From positions 1 through 7,111 of the forward strand of contig SLNM01000045.1 in the NCBI GenBank assembly GCA_007133055.1: a DNA stretch of 7,111 bases. Direction: 5' to 3'. The position numbers and the translations under genes are program-made. This document shows positions 6,181-7,111 of the stretch, piece after piece. The notes below the pieces were generated by a model that did no database searches, was not told the DNA's origin, and saw nothing but the letters and a program-made list of their open reading frames with translations. The stretch's first letter is position 1, and each line of letters opens with the position of its first letter. The DNA is from Lentisphaeria bacterium (GTDB lineage: Bacteria; Verrucomicrobiota; Lentisphaeria; Oligosphaerales; PUNB01).

Positions 6181-7111
6181 ATGCCTAATCGCACAACATT
6201 TCTCGACCGTCTAATTGATCGTCTGGACCGTCTGGATCCGGCCAGTGTCCAAACTTACGTGCAGAAACTGGTGCGTGAAAAGGGTTTTTTCGAGACCGTT
6301 TTCAATACGATTCATGAGGGGGTCGTGGTGGTTGACCAGGAGCTGCGAATCAGCTACTCAAACACGGCGGCGCGGCGTTTTTTGGGGCTGCCGGAGGATG
6401 CCGACAACCTGAGCCTTGTGCGTTATATTCGCGACATTGACTGGCGCAGTCTTTTGGACGAAGACAATTCTTCATGGCGCGGACTGGGGTTTCATGAGGT
6501 GGAAATTTTTTATCCGCGCCATCGTATTTTGAATTTTTACCTGGTGCCCCATCCGGTCGAGGGGGAGGATGACAGGAATCGCCGGGCAACCTTGATTTTT
6601 CAGGATGTAACCAATCAGCGTCGGCTCGCCGAGAAGGCGATTGAAAGCCATCGGGTCGAGGCGGTTACGCAGTTGGCGGCGGGGGTTGCCCATGAAATTG
6701 GCAACCCTCTTAACAGTCTCAATATTCACCTGCAACTACTCGGTCGCCATCTTGACCGTTTGACCGATGCCGGAGCGGATCAGGCGCGGCAGTTGCTGGA
6801 TGTCGCCCGCCATGAAGTTTCCCGGCTCGACTCGATTACCAATGAGTTTCTCCGGGCGGTAAGACCGGTGCAGCCGGAGTTCAAGCCGGTGCGAGTACAG
6901 AAACTGCTGGCCGAGTCCTTGAGCTTCATGCGCCGTGAAATCGAGGATCGGGGAATCCGCGTGGAAGCTTCGCTGCCGGAACGGTTGCCGATGGTGCAGG
7001 GAGACGCCGGACAACTTAAGCAGGTGTTCTACAACATCCTGAAGAACTGTATCCAAGCCATGAGCGAGGGCGGACTGATCGATATTGACTGCGCAGTTAC
7101 GGAGGAATTCC
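6181..7111 (+). CDS. Soluble PAS-domain sensor histidine kinase, NtrB-like (3' end outside window)
   Basis: The frame is open from ATG 6181 to the window end (310 codons) with no stop. AGGA (6172-6175) sits 5 nt before the start. Residues 1-34 form a charged helical lead (LDRLIDRLDRLDP). Residues about 36-145 look like a PAS sensor domain (FNTIHEGVVVVDQELRISYS, ending IFQDVTNQRRL). Residues about 155-225 are the dimerisation/phosphoacceptor domain with H-box AAGVAHEIGNPLNSL, phosphorylated residue H171. The ATPase domain starts near 235, with N-box NILKNCIQA containing N289; the G boxes lie beyond the window. No membrane segment or signal peptide is seen, so it should sense a cytoplasmic cue. 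The HEIGNPL style of H-box is typical of kinases paired with sigma-54-activating NtrC-type regulators, so such a partner may follow downstream. It is unlikely to be PhoR, which is normally membrane-anchored and next to phoB. Confidence 0.9.
   Translation, partial: MPNRTTFLDRLIDRLDRLDPASVQTYVQKLVREKGFFETVFNTIHEGVVVVDQELRISYSNTAARRFLGLPEDADNLSLVRYIRDIDWRSLLDEDNSSWRGLGFHEVEIFYPRHRILNFYLVPHPVEGEDDRNRRATLIFQDVTNQRRLAEKAIESHRVEAVTQLAAGVAHEIGNPLNSLNIHLQLLGRHLDRLTDAGADQARQLLDVARHEVSRLDSITNEFLRAVRPVQPEFKPVRVQKLLAESLSFMRREIEDRGIRVEASLPERLPMVQGDAGQLKQVFYNILKNCIQAMSEGGLIDIDCAVTEEF

Overview
The window is one bacterial chromosomal segment, moderately GC-rich by eye. It carries the 3' part of a phosphate-uptake and phosphate-signalling operon on the + strand, a two-gene operon on the - strand, and the 5' part of a sensor kinase gene on the + strand. 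An LPS-heptose gene (hldC) and an exported nuclease point to a Gram-negative (diderm) organism. The long-form PstA and the N-terminal style of the kinase resemble proteins I remember from the PVC superphylum (Verrucomicrobiota, Kiritimatiellota, Lentisphaerota). That placement is from memory and tentative.

Layout. Bases 1-4293 hold pstC (5' end outside the window), pstA, pstB, phoU and phoB, all on the + strand with gaps of 6-34 nt, so they probably share one transcript. PstC and PstA form the inner-membrane channel and PstB is its ATPase. PhoU couples transporter state to signalling, and PhoB is the DNA-binding response regulator. pstS, if it is in this operon, lies upstream of the window, and no phoR follows phoB. 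Bases 4294-4508 are a repeat-rich intergenic patch between convergent genes: a GC-rich hairpin, three CGCAGAT units and two TTTCTGTCC units. Bases 4509-5912 hold, on the - strand, an exported staphylococcal-nuclease-like protein with a C-terminal ComEA-type helix-hairpin-helix domain, followed by hldC. Bases 5913-6180 are a divergent intergenic region with a symmetric array of four ACGATT motifs. From 6181 to the window end runs an incomplete soluble PAS-histidine kinase of the NtrB type.

Most of the window is conventional. The points most worth a second look are the roughly 200-residue extra-membrane insertion in PstA, the nuclease-HhH fusion, the ACGATT array and the absence of phoR next to phoB. 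I see no CRISPR array, tRNA, rRNA, intact insertion sequence or clearly new multi-gene system.
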